A stretch of DNA of 48,533 bases from Amycolatopsis thermalba (GTDB lineage Bacteria > Actinomycetota > Actinomycetes > Mycobacteriales > Pseudonocardiaceae): contig NZ_PQHW01000049.1 in assembly GCF_003385215.1 (NCBI RefSeq), forward strand, positions 1-48,533, written 5' to 3'. The notes beneath the pieces are model-generated. The model was given only the letters and a program-made list of their open reading frames with translations. It made no database searches and was not told the DNA's origin. Numbering within the stretch: position 1 is the stretch's first letter; each line of letters starts with the position of its first letter. Below, piece after piece: positions 40,899-48,533 of the stretch. The position numbers and the translations under genes were made by a program.

Positions 40899-42560
40899 CT
40901 AGTCGAGTTCGGCGAGTTGTTCGCGCAAGGTGTCCAGGCCCATGCCGCCCAGGCGGAGGGCCTTCGTGTGGAAGTCCTTGAGGTCGAAGGCGTCGCCCTG
41001 GCGCTTGCGCGCGTCCTCGCGCGCCTCGATCCACAGGCGCTCCCCCAGCTTGTACGCCGGGGCCTGGCCGGGCCACCCGAGGTAGCGGTCGATCTCGTCG
41101 CGCACCAGCGGCTCGTCGGTGATCGTGCGGGTCAGCATGAACTCCAGGCCGAGGGCGGGCGTCCACCGCTCGCCCTCGTGGAACCCGGTGCCGGACGGGA
41201 TCTCCAGCTCCAGGTGCATGCCGAAGTCGACGATCACGCGTGCGGCGCGGAACAGCTGCTCGGACAACATGCCCAGCAGGTCGCCGTCGTCGGCGAGGTA
41301 GCCCAGGTCCTGCATCAGCCGCTCGGCGTAGAGCGCCCAGCCCTCGCCGTGGCCGGAGGTGAACGCCAGCAGCCGCTGGAACCGGTTGAGCGACCGCTCG
41401 TGCACCGCGGTGGCGATCTGCAGGTGGTGGCCCGGCACGCCCTCGTGGTAGACGGTGCTGACCTCGCGCCAGGTGGTGAACTCGTCGCGGCCCGGGGGCA
41501 GCGACCACCACATGGTGCCGGGGCGGGTGAAGTCCTCGTTCGGGCCCGTGTAGTACGCGCCGGCGCCACCGCCGGGCGGCGCGATCCGGCAGTCGAGGGC
41601 CATCAGCGGGTCCGGGATGTCGAAGTGCTTGCCGCGCAGCTCGGCCAGCGCGTTGTCGGACAGCTGCTGCATCCACCGTTGGAAGGCGTCGCGGCCCTGA
41701 ACGCGGTAGCGCGGGTTCGCGTCCAGCGCGGCGGCGGCGTCGGCGAGGGTGCCGCCCGGCGCGATGCGCTCGGCGACGGCCTTCATCTCCGCCTCCAGGC
41801 GCAGGAACTCGGCCCAGCCCCACTCGTAGGACTCGCGCGGGTCGAGCTTGGCGCCGATGAAGTACCGCGACCAGAGCCGGTAGGCGTCCTCGCCGACGGC
41901 GTCCTTCGTGCGGGCCTTCGGCGCCAGCTCGGCGCGCAGGAACCCGGCGAGCTCGGCGTAGGCCTCCTGGGCGGCGCGGGCACCGCGGTCGAGGTCCTCG
42001 CGCACGGCACCCTCGGGCGCTCCGGCGACCAGGTTCTGGAAGAAACCGGTCTCCCCGGACAGCCCGGCCCACGTCTCGGCCTGCTCGGCGACCTTGGTGA
42101 CCTGGCGCAGCGCGGGCGCGTTGCCGGCCTCGACGGCGGCCAGCAGCGACGCGCGGATGCCGTCGACCGCGTCCGGGACCTTGGCCAGGCGCTGGGCGAT
42201 GGTGGCCCACTGCTCGGGCGTGTCGGTGGGCATGAGGTCGAACACCATGCGCAGGTCCTGCACCGGGCTCGCGATGACGTTGAGCGACGCGACGTCCAGG
42301 CCGGCGTCGTGGATCTCCAGGTCCAGCCCGATCCGCTCGGTGAACACGGCCTTGGCGGCGCGCTCCCCGGCGTCGGCCGGCTCGGCGGCGGTGACGGCCT
42401 CCAGCGCCCGGCGAGCGAGCGCGGCGCGGGCGGCGTGGCCCTCCGGCGAGTAGTCGGTCAGCTGGTCGTCGTAACCCGGGATGCCCATCTCGGTGGCCGC
42501 GACCGGGTGCGCGGCGGCGAAGTCCTCGACGAACTGGTCACAGATCTGGTGCACGCCCAT
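40899..42560 (-). CDS. DUF885 family predicted metallopeptidase
   Basis: 553 aa, the usual size of the family. The active-site-like motif HEGVPGHH (372-379) and a later EGWALYAE (third ligand E406) suggest a gluzincin-type zinc enzyme. No signal peptide. TAGGTT ends 6 nt before the ATG, so leaderless translation is likely. It follows metF on the same strand with a 31-bp gap. Function unknown; related proteins are called prokaryotic DUF885 peptidases. Confidence 0.85.
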   Translation of the reverse strand: MGVHQICDQFVEDFAAAHPVAATEMGIPGYDDQLTDYSPEGHAARAALARRALEAVTAAEPADAGERAAKAVFTERIGLDLEIHDAGLDVASLNVIASPVQDLRMVFDLMPTDTPEQWATIAQRLAKVPDAVDGIRASLLAAVEAGNAPALRQVTKVAEQAETWAGLSGETGFFQNLVAGAPEGAVREDLDRGARAAQEAYAELAGFLRAELAPKARTKDAVGEDAYRLWSRYFIGAKLDPRESYEWGWAEFLRLEAEMKAVAERIAPGGTLADAAAALDANPRYRVQGRDAFQRWMQQLSDNALAELRGKHFDIPDPLMALDCRIAPPGGGAGAYYTGPNEDFTRPGTMWWSLPPGRDEFTTWREVSTVYHEGVPGHHLQIATAVHERSLNRFQRLLAFTSGHGEGWALYAERLMQDLGYLADDGDLLGMLSEQLFRAARVIVDFGMHLELEIPSGTGFHEGERWTPALGLEFMLTRTITDEPLVRDEIDRYLGWPGQAPAYKLGERLWIEAREDARKRQGDAFDLKDFHTKALRLGGMGLDTLREQLAELD

Positions 42561-42591
42561 GGATGCAACCTACCGAACGCGGCAACCGGGT

Positions 42592-43476
42592 TTACGCACG
42601 CGCGGGCACCAGGCCGAGCCTGCGAACCACCTCACGCGTCGCCTTGGAGCGGTTGAAGGTGTAGAAGTGCAGGTCCGGCACGCCTTCGGCGATGAGCCGC
42701 TCACACAGCTCGGTGACCACGTCCAGCCCTTCGGCGCGGAACGCCTTGGGGTCGCCGGCCAGCGGTTCGAGCCGGTCGAGCAGGCGCCGCGGCGCGGGCG
42801 CGCCGGACAGGCGGATCGTGGTGTGCAACGTGCGCGGCGTGGTCAGCGGCATCACACCGGGGATGAGCAGCGCGTCACAGCCCGCGGCGGCGACCCGGTC
42901 GCGCAGCCGCAGGAAGTCCTCGGCCTCGAAGAACAGCTGGGCGATGCCGAAGTCGGCGCCGGCGCGGAACTTGCGCACCAGGTACTTGGTGTCGGTGTCC
43001 AGGTCCAGCGAGCGCGGGTGGCCGTAGGGGAACGCGGAGACGCCGACGCAGAAGTCGCCCAGCGAGCGGACCAGCGCGACCAGTTCCTCGGCGTAGCTCA
43101 GGCCCTGCGGGTGCGGCACCCACTCGCCGTACGGGTCGCCCGGCGGGTCGCCGCGCAGCGCGAGGATGTTCCGCACGCCGACGGCGGCGTACCAGCCGAT
43201 GACGTTGCGCAGCTCGGCGACGGAGTGGTCGACCGCGGTCAGATGCGCCATCGGCACCAGCGTGGTCTCGGTCGCCACCCGCGCGATGCTGCGGATGGTG
43301 CCGTCCCGGCTCGACCCGCCCGCGCCGTAGGTGATCGACATGTACGCGGGGTCCAGCGGCTCCAGCTCGCGGATCGACCGCCACAGCACGGCCTCGTCCG
43401 CCGCGTCGCGGGGCGGGAAGAACTCAATGGAGAACGCCGGGGACTCCCCTCGCAGGCGCTCGATCACCGACGTCAT
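42592..43476 (-). CDS. metF: methylenetetrahydrofolate reductase
   Basis: Reduces 5,10-methylene-THF to 5-methyl-THF for methionine synthesis, 294 aa, the bacterial length. IEFFPPRD at the N-terminus, YGAGGSSRDGT, RGDPPGDP, and FGIAQLFFEAEDF are typical of MetF. Like other bacterial forms it lacks the C-terminal SAM-binding domain of the human enzyme. TACCAT ends 7 nt before the ATG and no RBS is present. No S-box or cobalamin riboswitch is visible upstream. Confidence 0.94.
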   Translation of the reverse strand: MTSVIERLRGESPAFSIEFFPPRDAADEAVLWRSIRELEPLDPAYMSITYGAGGSSRDGTIRSIARVATETTLVPMAHLTAVDHSVAELRNVIGWYAAVGVRNILALRGDPPGDPYGEWVPHPQGLSYAEELVALVRSLGDFCVGVSAFPYGHPRSLDLDTDTKYLVRKFRAGADFGIAQLFFEAEDFLRLRDRVAAAGCDALLIPGVMPLTTPRTLHTTIRLSGAPAPRRLLDRLEPLAGDPKAFRAEGLDVVTELCERLIAEGVPDLHFYTFNRSKATREVVRRLGLVPARA

Positions 43477-43535
43477 GCGCGCAATGGTAACCGGTGTCCG
43501 AAAGGTGGGAAACGAGGTCCGCCACTTGGGAACGG

Positions 43536-44543
43536 CTAACGCACCCCGGCCGCGGCGGGTTGGCCGGCTTCGGCCTGGGCGCCCCACCGCCGCGCGAGCA
43601 CCGCGCAGATCATGAGCTGGGCCTGGTGGAACAGCATCAGCGGCAGCACGATCAGGCCGACCGTCTGCGCCGGGAACAGGACCGCGGCCATCGGCAGCCC
43701 GCTGGCGAGGCTCTTCTTCGACCCGGCGAAGATGATCGCGACGCGGTCCGCGCGGTCGAAGCCCAGCTTCGGCGTGACCAGCTTGAGGATCCAGAACACC
43801 GCGTAGAACAGCGCCAGGTTGACCACCACCAGCGCGCCGAGCGCGAGCGGGGTCAGCTGGTGCCAGATCCCGGCGACAACACCTTCGCTGAAGGCCGCGT
43901 AGACCACCAGCAGGATCACGGTGCGGTCGGCGCGGCCGAGGATCTTCTTGTGCCGCGTGAGGAAACCGCCGATCCAGCGCCGCGCGATCTGCCCGGCGAC
44001 GAACGGCACGAGCAGCTGCAGCACGATCGAGGTCACGGCGTCGAGCGAGAAGCCGTTGCCGGTGCTGTGCAGCAGCAGGGCGACCAGCAGCGGCGTGACG
44101 ACGACGCCCAGCAGGCTGGAGAACGACGCGGCGCAGATCGCGGCGGCCACGTTGCCCTTGGCGATCGAGGTGAACGCGATCGAGGAGTTCACCGTCGACG
44201 GCAGCGTGCACAGGAAGATGACGCCGGCCACCAGCGCGGGGGTCAGCACGCCGGGTTCGAGGAGTTTCGTGGCGAGGCCGAGCAGCGGGAACAGCACGAA
44301 GGTGGAGACGAGGATCACCAGGTGCAGCCGCCAGTGCTTGAACCCGGCCACGGCCTCGGCGGTGGACAGGCGCGCGCCGTAGAGGAAGAACAGGGCGCCG
44401 ACGCCGATCGAGGTGACCCAGGAGGCGACCTCCGCGCCCTGGCCGCGCGCCGGTACCAGGCAGGCGATCCCGACCGCGGCGAGGATGCCGAGGATGAACG
44501 GGTCGATGCGGAGCTTGGCGAGGAGCGCGGCTGGGCTTTTCAC
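43536..44543 (-). CDS. bile acid:sodium symporter family transporter
   Basis: 335 aa with about ten membrane segments. Conserved motifs include CTLPSTVNSSIAFTSIAKGNVAAA and FAGSKKSLASGLPM, which fit the YfeH/SBF-like (PF13593) branch. The start is GTG at 44543. It is divergent from a LysR regulator with an 84-bp gap that contains a LysR-type box. Substrate unknown. Confidence 0.85.
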   Translation of the reverse strand: MKSPAALLAKLRIDPFILGILAAVGIACLVPARGQGAEVASWVTSIGVGALFFLYGARLSTAEAVAGFKHWRLHLVILVSTFVLFPLLGLATKLLEPGVLTPALVAGVIFLCTLPSTVNSSIAFTSIAKGNVAAAICAASFSSLLGVVVTPLLVALLLHSTGNGFSLDAVTSIVLQLLVPFVAGQIARRWIGGFLTRHKKILGRADRTVILLVVYAAFSEGVVAGIWHQLTPLALGALVVVNLALFYAVFWILKLVTPKLGFDRADRVAIIFAGSKKSLASGLPMAAVLFPAQTVGLIVLPLMLFHQAQLMICAVLARRWGAQAEAGQPAAAGVR

Positions 44544-44602
44544 GTCTTCGATCGTCCGCTGAAGTGCGCCGATTGTGAAGTATGATGAAGGGCATAACTG
44601 CT

Positions 44603-44617
44603 ATCGCGATTCGCGAT
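44603..44617. promoter_or_regulatory. LysR-type T-N11-A palindrome
   Basis: ATCGCGATTCGCGAT is a perfect inverted repeat with the T-N11-A form bound by LysR regulators. It is in the gap between the divergent symporter and LysR genes. A start at 44616 would fall inside it, which favours the GTG at 44628. Confidence 0.6.
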
Positions 44618-44627
44618 GGAGGTCGCG

Positions 44628-45482
44628 GTGCTCGATCCGGTGTGGCTGCGGACGTTCCTGACGGTGGCCGAGACGCGTAGTTTCACGCGCGCCGGGCAGC
44701 GGCTCGGGCTGCGGCAGTCGACGGTGAGCCAGCACGTGCGCAAACTCGAGGAGGCCACGTCGCAGCAACTCCTGCTGCGCGACACGCACTCGGTTGCGCT
44801 GACGCCCGACGGCGAGGCGATGATCGGCTTCGCCGGGACGATCCTGGAGGACATCGAGCGGGCGCTGGCCTACTTCGCCGGGCCGGAGCTGCGCGGGCGG
44901 GTGCGGTTCGGCGCCTCGGAGGACTTCGTGGTCGGGCCGCTGCCGGAGATCCTGCGTGAGTTCCGGCGGCTGCACCCGCTGGTCGACCTGGAACTGACGG
45001 TGGACCTGTCCGGTGTGCTGCACGAGAAGCTGCGCGCGGGCGAGCTGGACCTGGTGCTGGGCAAGCGCCGCGCGGGCGACGAACCGGGTAGTCCGTTGTG
45101 GACGGACCCGCTGGTGTGGGTGGGGCGCGAGGGGTTCACGCTGGAGCCGGGCGCGCCGGTGCCGCTGATCGCCTACCCGCCGCCGAGCATCACCCGCGCC
45201 CGGGCACTGGAGTCGTTGCAGGACAACGGGAAGCCGTGGCGGATCGTGTGCACGAGCGGCAGCCTGAACGGCCTGCGCGCCGCGGCCCTGGCCGGGCTGG
45301 GGGTCGTGGTGTTCGCGCGGAGCCTGATCCCGGCCGGGCTGGTGGAACTGCCGCCCGGCCACGGCCTGCCCGACCCCGGCGAGGTGCAGTTCCTGCTGAC
45401 GACCCGGTCGGCCACACCACGCGGCCCCACGGCGGCCCTGTCGGAGGCGATCCGCGCGGAGGCCAGCAGGCTGCACGGTTAG
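44628..45482 (+). CDS. LysR-family transcriptional regulator
   Basis: 284 aa. The N-terminal helix-turn-helix reads LRTFLTVAETRSFTRAGQRLGLRQSTVSQHVRKLE, followed by the LysR ligand domain. The start is set at GTG 44628, which has GGAGG at 5 nt; an ATG at 44616 lies inside the presumed operator. It is divergent from the symporter gene and probably regulates it and itself. Confidence 0.9.
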   Translation: MLDPVWLRTFLTVAETRSFTRAGQRLGLRQSTVSQHVRKLEEATSQQLLLRDTHSVALTPDGEAMIGFAGTILEDIERALAYFAGPELRGRVRFGASEDFVVGPLPEILREFRRLHPLVDLELTVDLSGVLHEKLRAGELDLVLGKRRAGDEPGSPLWTDPLVWVGREGFTLEPGAPVPLIAYPPPSITRARALESLQDNGKPWRIVCTSGSLNGLRAAALAGLGVVVFARSLIPAGLVELPPGHGLPDPGEVQFLLTTRSATPRGPTAALSEAIRAEASRLHG

Positions 45483-45512
45483 GCCCGCGCTACGGATGCC
45501 CCAGCTCCAGAG

Positions 45513-45581
45513 GTCGCCAAGCAGCGGCACGCGGTGGAGTGCTGCATCAACCGGCTCAAACGCAACCGGGCAATGGCCACC
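45513..45581 (+). pseudogene. IS5-family transposase C-terminal remnant
   Basis: One frame reads VAKQRHAVECCINRLKRNRAMAT, very close to the IS5-type ending R-A-VE-INRLKRNRA-ATR. Only about 23 codons remain and nothing of the element is seen around them, so it is the scar of a lost or partial insertion between the LysR gene and azlD. Confidence 0.75.
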
Positions 45582-45588
45582 GGCTGGG

Positions 45589-45897
45589 TCAGGGCACGCC
45601 GGCCAGCCGCAGCAGCGCCGTGACCGCCGCGGCGGTCACGACCACCACCAGGAACGGCGCCTTCCGCCAGGCGAGGACGCCGCCGACCGCGACCCCGATC
45701 GGGCGGGCGAACCCGGCGAAACCGTGCCCCTCCGTCAGCGCGCTCGTCGCCACCACGGCGACCAGCAGCACCGTCGCCGAGATCGTCATCAGGTTCTGCA
45801 CCCTGGGCGGCATCCGGGTCTGCAGCAGCGGCCCGGCGAACCGGAACGCGAACGTGCCCACGGCCAGGACCGCGATCGCGATCAGCAGGGTCGTCAT
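45589..45897 (-). CDS. azlD: AzlD-family branched-chain amino-acid exporter subunit
   Basis: 102 aa with about four hydrophobic segments and the RFAGPLL and PPRVQNLM motifs of AzlD. It starts in an ATGA overlap with the azlC stop, the normal arrangement for the BrnFE-like two-component exporter. It ends 8 bp from the IS5-type scar. Confidence 0.85.
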   Translation of the reverse strand: MTTLLIAIAVLAVGTFAFRFAGPLLQTRMPPRVQNLMTISATVLLVAVVATSALTEGHGFAGFARPIGVAVGGVLAWRKAPFLVVVVTAAAVTALLRLAGVP

Positions 45898-46556
45898 CGC
45901 CGCCCCACCAGCACCAGCACGCCGGCCAGCGCGAGCAGCACCGGCAGGCCCGCGGGCAGGACCGGCGTCACGGCGAGCGCGATCACCGCGCCGGCCAGCG
46001 CCGCGTGACGGGTCGGCCGGTCCCGCAGCGACGGCAGCACCAGTGCGAGCAACACGGCCGGGAACGCGGCGTCCAGCCCGAACGCGTCGGTGTCGCCGAT
46101 GGCCGTGCCCGCGAACGCACCCGCGACCACCCCGACGTTCCAGCACACGAAGATGCTGATCCCGCACGCCCAGTACGCGGCGCGGCGGCGCCCGGCGTCC
46201 TCTTCCGCCATCGCGAACGCCACGTTCTCGTCGGTCATCAGGTGGCTGCCCAGGACGCGCCCGCGGCGGCCGAGCACGTCGCTGACCGCCATACCGAACG
46301 GCAAGTGCCTGCTGTTCACCAGCAGCCCGGCGACCGCCGCCGCGAACGGGCTGCCCCCGGCGGCCACCAGCCCGACGAACAGGAACTGGGACGCACCGGC
46401 GAACACCAGCAGCGACATCACCACCGGCAGCCAGGCGCCGAAGCCGGATCCGGTGCTGATGGCGCCGTAGGACACGCCGACGACCCCGTCGGCGAGCGCC
46501 ACCAGGGCGACGTCGCGCACCAGGCGACGGTCGAGTGTTCGGTAGATCGTACGCAT
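45894..46556 (-). CDS. azlC: AzlC-family branched-chain amino-acid exporter subunit
   Basis: 220 aa with several membrane segments; GISYGAI-like (GVSYGAISTGSGFG), FAGASQFLFVGLVAAGGSP and NSRHLPFGMAVS are family motifs. With AzlD it forms an exporter for branched-chain amino acids or similar compounds. It is divergent from the XRE-cupin gene, which probably regulates it. Confidence 0.88.
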   Translation of the reverse strand: MRTIYRTLDRRLVRDVALVALADGVVGVSYGAISTGSGFGAWLPVVMSLLVFAGASQFLFVGLVAAGGSPFAAAVAGLLVNSRHLPFGMAVSDVLGRRGRVLGSHLMTDENVAFAMAEEDAGRRRAAYWACGISIFVCWNVGVVAGAFAGTAIGDTDAFGLDAAFPAVLLALVLPSLRDRPTRHAALAGAVIALAVTPVLPAGLPVLLALAGVLVLVGRR

Positions 46557-46585
46557 CGCCTTCTATACTGAACAGACGCACGACC

Positions 46586-46601
46586 GTTCGTCAAGCCGAA
46601 C
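46586..46601. promoter_or_regulatory. inverted repeat in the azlC-XRE gap
   Basis: GTTCG-TCAAGC-CGAAC has perfect 5-bp arms and lies 26 bp before the XRE start. It is a reasonable operator for the divergent pair. CGAACAA also recurs just downstream near 46618. Confidence 0.45.
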
Positions 46602-46626
46602 AACCGGACTTCTGGAGCGAACAAGC

Positions 46627-47184
46627 ATGGCCGAGCGCGGCGCACCACTCGACGTCATCGCGGCTTCCCTGCGGCGCGAACGCGCCCGCACTGGGCTGTC
46701 CCTCACGGAGGTCGCCAAGCGGGCGGGTATCGCCAAGTCGACGTTGTCCCAGCTGGAGGCCGGCGGCGGCAACCCGAGCGTGGAGACGCTGTGGGCGCTG
46801 AGCGTGGTGCTCGACGTGCCGTTCGCGCGGCTCGTCGAACCGGTGCGGCCGCAGGTGCAGGTCATCCGCGCCGACGAGGGCCCGACGTTCTACTCCGAGC
46901 GCTCGGACTACGTCGCGACGCTGGTGGCGTCCTGCCCGCCGAACGCGCGCCGCGACCTCTTCCGGATCGCGGCCGAGCCGGGCCCGCCGCGCCGCTCGGA
47001 CCCGCACATGCCGGGCGTGGTGGAGCACGTGGTCCTCAGCGCGGGCCGCGCCCTGGTCGGCCTGGTCGACGAGCCGGTGGAACTCGCCCCCGGTGACTAC
47101 ATCGCCTACCCCGGCGACGTGGAGCACATCTTCCAGGCCCTGGAACCCGGCACGCGCGCGGTGCTCGTCTCCGAGCACAGCTAG
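46627..47184 (+). CDS. XRE-family regulator with cupin domain
   Basis: 185 aa. The N-terminal helix-turn-helix (IAASLRRERARTGLSLTEVAKRAGIAKSTLSQLEAGGGNPSVETLWALS) is followed by a cupin domain (PHMPGVVEHVVLSAGRA and GDYIAYPGDVEHIF). GGAG lies 9 nt before the ATG. It is divergent from azlCD, the common context for regulators of amino-acid exporters. Confidence 0.9.
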   Translation: MAERGAPLDVIAASLRRERARTGLSLTEVAKRAGIAKSTLSQLEAGGGNPSVETLWALSVVLDVPFARLVEPVRPQVQVIRADEGPTFYSERSDYVATLVASCPPNARRDLFRIAAEPGPPRRSDPHMPGVVEHVVLSAGRALVGLVDEPVELAPGDYIAYPGDVEHIFQALEPGTRAVLVSEHS

Positions 47185-47198
47185 ATGACAGGTCGAAG

Positions 47199-47631
47199 AG
47201 GTGGATTGTCCAGCGCCACTTCGACTCCACCGTGGGGCACTTCTGATCGGCCGACCGGACGCTGGCCCGGCTGGTCGCCGCCGGCCTCGGGGAGGTGGCC
47301 GGGGACCGGGCGCCGGACCGGCAGGAGCACCGCATCACCGCGGCCGGCCGGGCGGCTCTCGCCGAGTGGCTCGCCAGTGAGCCGGAGCGCCACGTCGAAC
47401 GGAACCCGTTCCTGGCGCGTGTGTTCTTCGGCGACGGTCTCGACGACGACGGCCTCCGGCCGCTGCTCGCCCGGCACGGGAGGAGGTCCGGGCGCGGCTG
47501 GCGCGTTTCGAAGACATGCGATCCGCAACCACCGCGGCGCCCGGCTCCGCCTGGCGACGCTGGACAACGGGATCGCGCACCTGCGCACCGAACTCGCCTG
47601 GCTCGACGCGGTCGAGGAGGAGATCGCGTGA
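47199..47631 (+). pseudogene. broken PadR-family regulator
   Basis: Three frames together give PadR-like sequence: WIVQRHFDSTVGHF, an in-frame TGA at 47244 where TGG is expected, then ADRTLARLVAAGLGEVAG...EHRITAAGRAALAEWLASEPER and VFFGDGLDDDGLRPLL. After a shift near 47480 the text continues EVRARLARFEDM, then after another shift RGARLRLATLDNGIAHLRTELAWLDAVEEEI. The first part of the DNA-binding domain is missing. At least one nonsense change and two frameshifts make it non-functional. Confidence 0.8.
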
Positions 47632-47685
47632 CCGGCTTCCCCGAGGTGCACCCCGCCCGCACGGACACCGCGCACCCCGCCGCTG

Positions 47686-48405
47686 GTGATGTTGCACGGC
47701 GGCAACGCGGCGAACTGGATGTGGGAGCCGCAGGTCGCCGCCCTGACGGATCGGACGGTGCTCACCCCGGACCTGCCCGGGTTCGGGGAGCGGGGCGGCG
47801 AGGACTGGCCGGGTCTGGACGCGGTGGCCGACGACGTGGTGGCCCGGGTGAGCGCGCGCCGCGTGGACGGCCCGTTCGATCTCGTCGGGCTCTCGCTGGG
47901 CGCGGTGACGGCGGTGCGGGTGCTGGCCCGGCATCCCGGCCGCGTGCGCTCGGCGTTCCTGACCGGGGCGCCGCTCGCGCGGCCCGGCGCGGCGGTGCGC
48001 CTGGTCGCCCGGCTGCAGCTGCTGTTCTGGCGGGCGCCGTGGTTCTGGCGGGCCCTGGCCGCGGGGTTCGGGCTGCCGGCCGGGGCCCGCGAACGCTATG
48101 TGGCGCACGGGTTGTCGGTGCGCCGCGAGACCGCGTCCGCGATGTTCGCCGACGTGTACGCGGGCGGCGTGCCCGCGGGCGTGGGCGACTACGCGGGCCC
48201 GCTGCTGGCGATCGCGGGCGAGAAGGAGGACGTGGTGGTGCGCCGCTCCCTGGCGACGCTGGCCCGCATCGCCCCGCAGGCCCAGGTGCGGCTCGCGCCG
48301 GGCATGCACCACATCTGGAACGTGGAGGACACCGCGCTGTTCAACGAGGTCCTGCGAGCCTGGCTGACCGGCACGACGGACCCGCGGCTCCTCCCGGTGC
48401 GCTAG
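47686..48405 (+). CDS. alpha/beta hydrolase with a damaged N-terminus
   Basis: 239 aa from the GTG at 47686. LHGGNAANW supplies the oxyanion-hole region, GLSLG holds the nucleophile serine, GEKEDV the acid and GMHHIWN the histidine. The first beta strand is absent: the natural start seems to be GTG at 47628, overlapping the padR stop, but the frame from there shifts in 47650-47680. The gene may be weakly functional or decaying. In intact relatives a PadR gene and a hydrolase overlap in this way. Confidence 0.7.
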   Translation: MMLHGGNAANWMWEPQVAALTDRTVLTPDLPGFGERGGEDWPGLDAVADDVVARVSARRVDGPFDLVGLSLGAVTAVRVLARHPGRVRSAFLTGAPLARPGAAVRLVARLQLLFWRAPWFWRALAAGFGLPAGARERYVAHGLSVRRETASAMFADVYAGGVPAGVGDYAGPLLAIAGEKEDVVVRRSLATLARIAPQAQVRLAPGMHHIWNVEDTALFNEVLRAWLTGTTDPRLLPVR

Positions 48406-48418
48406 ATGTATCCGGCCG

Positions 48419-48533
48419 TTAGGTTGGTAGCCGGCTGATGGGCGGTCGTCCTCCGAGTGCGCTGTGGCGGCGTTCAGTGTTGTAGTGCTCGATCCAGGCT
48501 GCAAGTGCTGCTGCTCGTGCCTCGTTGCTGGTG
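48419..48533 (-). mobile_element. C-terminus of IS481/IS3-like transposase (partial)
   Basis: The minus strand reads TSNEARAAALAAWIEHYNTERRHSALGGRPPISRL and stops at 48419, the typical end of an integrase-type transposase. The element enters from beyond the right edge. The bases after the stop (TGTATCCGGCCGTT seen on the plus strand at 48407) could be the inverted-repeat end, only 2 bp after the hydrolase stop. Confidence 0.8.

Noticed and set aside
47628-47685. GTG at 47628 as the hydrolase start
   Set aside because: It would overlap the padR stop in the usual way, but its frame does not join the hydrolase frame without a shift, so the annotated start is the GTG at 47686.

Overview
The window is roughly 70% GC, uses many GTG starts and ATGA/GTGA stop-start overlaps, and carries an actinobacterial gene set: a DUF3046 gene next to recA, an Sdh1-type succinate dehydrogenase with its small companion gene, an Lhr helicase, a maleylpyruvate-isomerase-family protein and a SAV_6107-type HEPN protein. 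This points to a Pseudonocardiaceae-like actinomycete, with Amycolatopsis as my best guess. No rRNA, tRNA, CRISPR array or prophage was seen.

Layout. 1-4.4 kb: the 5' part of miaB (minus strand), a small secreted protein, and the glutamate-type ABC uptake operon gluABCD. 4.4-11.2 kb: a minus-strand operon for a substrate-binding lipoprotein, two permeases, an ATPase and a glucosylglycerate-hydrolase-like GH63 enzyme, with a divergent ROK regulator. 11.2-17.7 kb: succinate dehydrogenase sdh1 (minus) divergent from the Entner-Doudoroff pair edd-eda (plus), with two CRP-like palindromes between them. 17.7-22.9 kb: GC-rich tandem repeats, a lipase-maturation-factor-like membrane protein, a MocR-type regulator overlapping an aminotransferase gene, and a duplicated stem-loop element. 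22.9-31.7 kb: DNA repair and stress block with recX, recA, DUF3046, a tiny membrane protein, a membrane-anchored Hsp70-like protein and lhr. 31.7-39.7 kb: peptide deformylase and mostly single housekeeping or hypothetical genes, including a HEPN gene with two LexA-type boxes and copC. 39.6-46.6 kb: an EamA exporter behind a possible leader peptide, a DUF885 peptidase, metF, a bile-acid-symporter-like carrier with a divergent LysR regulator, and azlCD. 46.6-48.5 kb: an XRE-cupin regulator, a decayed PadR gene, a hydrolase with a damaged N-terminus, and the end of an IS481-like element.

Functional reading. The 4.4-11.2 kb operon looks like an import-and-hydrolysis route for a glycosylated glycerate-type solute, probably controlled by the ROK protein. 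Glucose released there could feed the Entner-Doudoroff genes nearby, and sdh1 would draw electrons from the TCA cycle. The two CRP-like sites could tie sdh1 and edd-eda to cAMP status. The recA promoter region shows both a LexA box and a PafBC-type (RecA-NDp) promoter. lhr has a PafBC-like promoter placed to give a leaderless mRNA. Many monocistronic genes here have a TANNNT hexamer 6-7 nt before the start codon, indicating widespread leaderless transcription.

The order miaB-gluABCD-recX-recA matches what I recall from corynebacteria, except that about 18.5 kb of metabolic genes and repeats lie between gluD and recX. All functional calls rest on reading the translated sequence; no database search was run.
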